A program made the translations under genes and the position numbers. This document shows, piece after piece, positions 59,730-64,000 of a stretch of 64,000 nt of DNA. Position 1 is the first letter of the stretch. Each line of letters opens with the position of its first letter. Under the pieces are notes generated by a model. It was not told the origin of the DNA and made no database searches. It saw nothing but the letters and a program-made list of their open reading frames with translations. The stretch spans positions 186,001 through 250,000 of the forward strand of contig JAPXFQ010000128.1 in assembly GCA_028564705.1 (NCBI GenBank). Direction: 5' to 3'. Origin of the DNA: Apricaphanius iberus. Its lineage: Eukaryota; Chordata; Actinopteri; Cyprinodontiformes; Aphaniidae.

Positions 59730-61248
59730 AATATCACCAGAAAAATTAAGGATTCCATGTGGTTTATTTTTGTAAGAGTTTGTGGGGTTAGAATGCTTCA
59801 GGTCCTTGCTATTATATTAATTTTAAACTAATTTGTTGCTTCTTCATGCTTGCTTAGAAAAAAGACAAGAAAAAAGAGAGAAAAAAGGACAGCAAATTAT
59901 AGCCCAGGAGAGTGGTTCAGTCTTCCAGAAATTCACACCATCAATATTCACGTCACTTTGTTTTTTACTGCCTGTTATTCTCCACTTTTTCATTGGATTT
60001 GGCAAACAGTTTGAATCCACCAAGCAAAGCGTATATAACAGATCAGAGTTGTTAGAGAGATTTGTTGATTTTCCTTTTTTTATTTTTTTTATTTTACAAA
60101 ACAATAGAAAAATACAAAAAACAAATCTTGAAAGGGATACCTCAAGAAAGTTCCAGGAGTCATAGTAGAATTTCAAGCGTTGTATTTATCAAAATTTTGA
60201 TGTGCTGGTGTTGGTATGGACATTTTCTCAAACTGTCCTCTGAGACCTTGATTAAGCAGCCGCCTTTATAATGGGATTCATTTACACAGCAATCAAAGGT
60301 TTACTTATTTAGGTTATTTAATGCATATGTCTAGATACAACAAATTATATTGAACTTGACATGCTAAAAAAAATGTTTTCTATTTTTTTAAATAGATTGA
60401 AAAGTGTTAAATAAATTTGATCAGTGTAAATTTTAACAAAAAATTAAGTATACCAGCAAAAAGGCAGTCAGATACTAAATTAATTGTTTATTTTTCAATG
60501 AATGTAGATGATGAGCAAAACCCTAAAAGTAATCTGCCAAGGTTAAGATACTTTTGGATTCAGAGCCTAACAAAAGTTTCATTTTCTGTGTGGTAGAGGT
60601 AAAAAAGAATGCAACATAGCTGCCAAAGGCACTCACTGGGGTGCACAGGATCAAGGACAGCAATGTGAAATTATATAGCCAGTTTGATATGCACTTAATA
60701 TGCTGTGAAGTTTGACAAAGATTAGTCTTTTTAAATGTCAGTTTATTTTCATTATTTTCTATTAAATCACAGAGGGCCTATCAGATTTACTTTATTGACC
60801 AGATATATAAAATCATTGAAATAAATCTAGCTTTCATTTTAAGAATATCCTAAGATTAAGGTTACACTATACTTTCAATAAAGCCTAACTTAATAGAAAT
60901 AAGAAATTTTGTTCTCTACGCACCATTTCACACAAGCAAATCGAATACTCCTTATCTCTACATGCATGCGTGCCATGTCCAATCCATCAAACATCAAAAA
61001 AACTCTACATTCACATACACAGTATTTTACATTGCCATCACCAAAACCCACACAAAGCCTACTGGCCCATTCCAGGCTGTAACAAACCCTGTAGATATGC
61101 TTAACAAGACAGCTTTTTAAAGGGTTGTTATATTATCTTGCTATTTGTAGAGAGCTTGCTCATATCTTGCAGCCATTTACAAGATTTATACCTGGATAAG
61201 TCTGATAAAATCCCATTAAAAGAATGTTTAAAAATAATAATTTCAGTC
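59730..61248. other. No gene recognised
   Basis: AT-rich; the paired 110-codon frames on both strands near 59833-60176 are low-complexity (Lys/Phe-rich) and look incidental. Confidence 0.3.
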
Positions 61249-61523
61249 TGTCATGAGTTGAAACTGGACTCAGATGCAGAGATCAGCTTTAAAGGATTAT
61301 TTCACATTTTAATTCAACAGTTTCCACAGCACGAGAGTGAGAGCAATCATATCACAAAAGGGAAGGTTTAATGAGGAACTGGCGAACGACATGAGAGACA
61401 ATGGGATATATATAACGGGCAGAACTACACTGGGAAAACTAATGAGACAAATAGAAGACAGGTCAAAGAAATTAGATAACAGGGAGACCGGGAGTGACAC
61501 AAAGAGGGAGACACACTGTGACA
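61249..61523 (-). repeat. LTR of the minus-strand copy (275 bp)
   Basis: On the minus strand it starts TGTCACAGTGTG and ends AACTCATGACA. It has a gttatatatatccc TATA box and the order of the 327-bp LTR at 4024-4350, but overall identity is low except for the ends and TATA/R region. Confidence 0.65.
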
Positions 61524-62237
61524 GTACCCCTCCCCAAAGATGTGCCACCTGGTCCACAAACCGGGACCTTCAAGCCAAAGTGTGAGGAGCGGGTCTAGTA
61601 CAGAGTGAAGAAACAAAAGCAAAAAAAAAGTCCAACAAGGAGACTGGTGGTGAGGAGTCCTACGATGAGGGAACAGGTGACGAGGAGTCCAATCGTGAGG
61701 GAAAAGGTAGAAGGAGGAGTCCAACGGTGAGGGAACTCGTGAGGTAACTTGTGTCTAGGAGACCAGCGCCTGAAGAGCTTGTGTTTAGGAGACCGTTTTA
61801 GGCTGGGAGGCGGATGGTAATGCAGGATTGAGATTGGGAGGCTGGGGGCAGAGCAGGGTCTTGAGTTTTGGGGTTGATATTTGTAGTGTTGGTGTCTCAT
61901 AGGCCAGCAATGCAGAATCATGTGTCTTAGGGGTTGATGTTGGTGGTGTTGGTGGCTTGTGAGACGACGGAGCTGAACCTTGTGACTTGTGAGGTGACAG
62001 CGCTAAGTCTTGTGGCTTGAACTGAGGCTTGAGGTGAGGTATAAGTTCACTTGTGCTGGAGTGGAGGCCAGAGGAGCTGGGGATTGTGCTGGAATGAATG
62101 ATAGAGGTTCGGAGGATTGTGCTAGAACTGGTTGGTCTGAGCCTTGTGGTAAAGCATAGATTGGCTGAACTGAAGCTGAAGTTGGGACTAGCTGGACTGG
62201 ACCTTGTGGTGAGGTGGTGACTGATAGCACTGAACTT
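61524..62237 (-). pseudogene. Remnant of repeat-protein ORF, C-terminal part
   Basis: One minus-strand frame reads FKPQDLALSPHKSQGSAPSS near 61990, continues Pro/Ser/Thr-rich to a stop at 61785-61787, then about five decayed 30-bp units (PHDWTPRHLF type, 61650-61795) and ends FLHSVLDPLLTLWLEGPG ... GYCH at the LTR. KSQGSAPSSHK corresponds to KAQGSTPPASK of array A in the young copy, and the 30-bp units align to array B at about 21 of 30 bases. Further right another frame (to 62230) reads Gln/Pro/Ser-rich sequence without a 42-bp array. Old and inactive. Confidence 0.55.
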
Positions 62238-62282
62238 CTTGCTGCAAGGCAACAGTGCTAACCACTTCGCCACCATGCAGCC
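62238..62282 (-). repeat. SINE head fragment (tRNA-derived part)
   Basis: Minus strand ggctgcatggtggcgaagtg followed by gttagcactgttgccttgca is the 5' head of the same common teleost SINE as 40222-40455, truncated before its B box. Confidence 0.65.
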
Positions 62283-62889
62283 CTGCTGAGCAGCTATGCA
62301 ACTCAAAACCAACCCCCATAATGTTTTGATCTCATTCAAACTTTTTTAGAGTCCCTTACCAAAAAATGTAGCTGCAGGATCCACAATGAAATCCTTATAA
62401 GTTGGGTAGTTATTCATGAAAATCGGATTTTCGACAATGACAAGTTTCCAGTCACCCCAAAATTCTAATCACTTGTTCCTGGTCCCACTTCAGACATTTC
62501 TTGAAGATTTCTTCAAAATCTACCTGCACAGTTTTAAGTCATATTGCTCATAAACAGACAAACAAACAAACAAACAAGAAAAGCACTCAGAGAGCATAGA
62601 GCTCCACTCTGTCCATTCATTTATTTTTTAACTGTTTTTATACAGCAGAAAGCACACCACCTGTATATTGTCTATACTAACTCACCTACACATATTATCA
62701 AAGAGGTTTAAGGTCATATAAATGGGTTACTTTTATTGTCAGATGTCTACATTTAGGCCAGAGAAAACCGTGGTTTAATGAAGTTGATCTAAACATTATA
62801 ATATCATCTCCAGTTGTGATTCTTGATCATTTCTTTATAAGATATAAATCATGCTGGAACAGATGACATTCACAAACAGCAATCAGAGC
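62283..62889. other. No gene recognised
   Basis: AT-rich, with an (acaa)n stretch at 62560-62577. Confidence 0.3.
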
Positions 62890-63280
62890 ACTTAAAGTGA
62901 GACGCATGCTTGCATTAAGCCTGGTATACCCTCGCCCGCCGGCCCAGCTGCTCCTGCCCTCTCTGCCCTTTTCACCACATCCTGATGTCCAGCTGGTCCC
63001 TTCTCCTATAAAGTCAACCTTGATTTTAGTATTTCACATATCGGACTTGGACCTTGCCCCACACCTGTTATTGTCAGCAGAGAGCGAACAAATAATCATA
63101 AACTAAAAAAAATGCAACCCAAATAATCTTACCTAAAAATCCCACCTCCAGTCAATCATACAGTCACTCCATTTCCCACCACTATTAATATGGCTCTTTT
63201 AAATGGTTGCTCTATGCTGAATAAAACTTTTATAATAAATGATTTGATTTTAGATCATAATCTTGTGAGTCGCTAGAAAA
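62890..63280 (+). pseudogene. LINE endonuclease N-terminus fragment, L2/Rex1-like
   Basis: From 63190 the frame reads INMALLNGCSMLNKTFIIND, then LILDHNLVSR and a stop. This is the opening of the L2-type endonuclease domain (the first Asn of the catalytic site is in the LLN motif). The preceding open frame (62897-63106) is Pro-rich and probably the end of the upstream region. Truncated after 63280. Confidence 0.65.
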
Positions 63281-63953
63281 AAGTGTCTTTGAGGTGTATG
63301 AGCAGAGAACGGGCTCAGAGGAGAGAAAGAAGAAAAGTGTTTTTAGGATATTCTTTCCAATGATGGCGTGTGCTGACAGCACAGGTTGGGGTCCCCACTG
63401 ATTGCTCCATTGACCAGTTTCTACTCGGCAGGTAGGCTAAAGTTTGGGGTTACTTTGGCAGGAGTTTGCACAGGTATTGATTAATTTTCTATAATGTGAG
63501 GAAATTAAGCTATGGTCCCTAGCCGAAATCACTGCCTTCAGGAGCAAGCCTTCAGGAGCAAGCCTTCGGGAGCGACGTATCCGCTCCCACCATTTCTGGG
63601 GGAGACGTTGGAGGGAGTCTCCGCTTCACTGAGACAGATGTCTGGCGAATATCCAACTAACCTCACCACAGTAAATTTGGAATTTTATTTGGAGAAATGC
63701 ATTTCAGATTACTGCTAGAATAAGTTATCTTTGTCTATATAGTGACTTTCACGGGAAGATTTTTTGTTTTTTTTCTTCTTAAAGTGGAGAGGGCAATTCT
63801 TTCCTGAAATTCATAAACATCCTCCTATACTTTTAACTTTCGAGATATTGAATTTAGTCTTGCATACAAGAGCACAATGAGGGTGTAGTCAATAATATAA
63901 ACGATAGCTAAATCAAAACTTTGATGAAAATGAAAAAAAAAATCTGTTTTAAA
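63281..63953. other. No gene recognised
   Basis: Contains a 14-bp direct repeat, ttcaggagcaagcc, twice in tandem plus a partial third copy (63537-63571), inside a 68-codon frame without motifs. Confidence 0.35.
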
Positions 63954-64000
63954 CAAGGGGCAAACTCCGCCCGCAGAATATGAAGCTAACGCGGAAGTGA
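63954..64000 (-). repeat. Second copy of the GC-rich repeat found at 12360-12406
   Basis: Reverse complement starts tcacttccgcgttagcttca and ends ggagtttgccccttg, matching 12360-12406 with two mismatches. It runs off the window edge. Confidence 0.85.

Larger units (their letters stand above)
61249..62237 (-). mobile_element. Decayed, 5'-truncated relative of the LTR element at 1-4350
   Basis: From right to left: internal remnant (62237-61524), purine tract ggggaggggtac and one LTR (61523-61249). The sequence just inside the LTR matches the same place in the young copy (caccaggtggcac-like and caggtggcgcacc words; SVLDPLL ... WLE). The left LTR and N-terminal region are missing; a SINE head adjoins at 62238. 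Confidence 0.7.

Overview
The window looks like intergenic or intronic DNA from a teleost fish, probably a percomorph (inference). The evidence is the repeat content: L2/Rex1-like LINE fragments, several families of decayed Tc1-like transposons, hAT elements and MITEs, tRNA-headed SINEs with a GATG-type tail, and a young Ty3/gypsy-style LTR element, all in AT-rich sequence. I found no complete conserved host gene.

Layout. 1-4350: nearly complete non-autonomous LTR element on the + strand. Its internal region has no Gag or Pol signature. It holds a roughly 1,000-residue ORF built from three successive tandem-repeat arrays (42 bp x about 38, 30 bp x 16, 30 bp x 20). 5-20 kb: LINE and Tc1-like remnants, a GC-rich composite repeat (10.9-12.5 kb), an LTR remnant carrying a LINE fragment with 18-bp target repeats, and a LINE reverse-transcriptase pseudogene (17.1-18.9 kb). 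20-24.5 kb: mostly unrecognised AT-rich DNA. 24.5-27.2 kb: a Tc1-like element split by about 1.5 kb of CpG-rich DNA with an 89-codon ORF. 30.5-34.4 kb: a hAT MITE nested in a Tc1-like remnant, then a MITE with perfect 18-bp TIRs and a SINE. 37.4-37.7 kb: two perfect hairpins. 42.6-46.2 kb: the two ends of a Tc1-like element flank foreign DNA that contains a 1.9-kb internally deleted hAT element. 50.9-59.7 kb: MITEs, a LINE 3' end and further perfect hairpins. 61.2-62.2 kb: a decayed, 5'-truncated relative of the first LTR element in opposite orientation. 62.9-64 kb: a LINE endonuclease fragment and a second copy of the GC-rich repeat.

The best candidate for an undescribed system is the repeat-protein LTR family, present as a young copy at the left edge and a decayed copy near the right edge. 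Both copies share the last coding block, a purine tract before the LTR and decayed or expanded versions of the same 30-bp units. The old copy supports a different reading frame for the C-terminal arrays from the one that is open from the N-terminus of the young copy.
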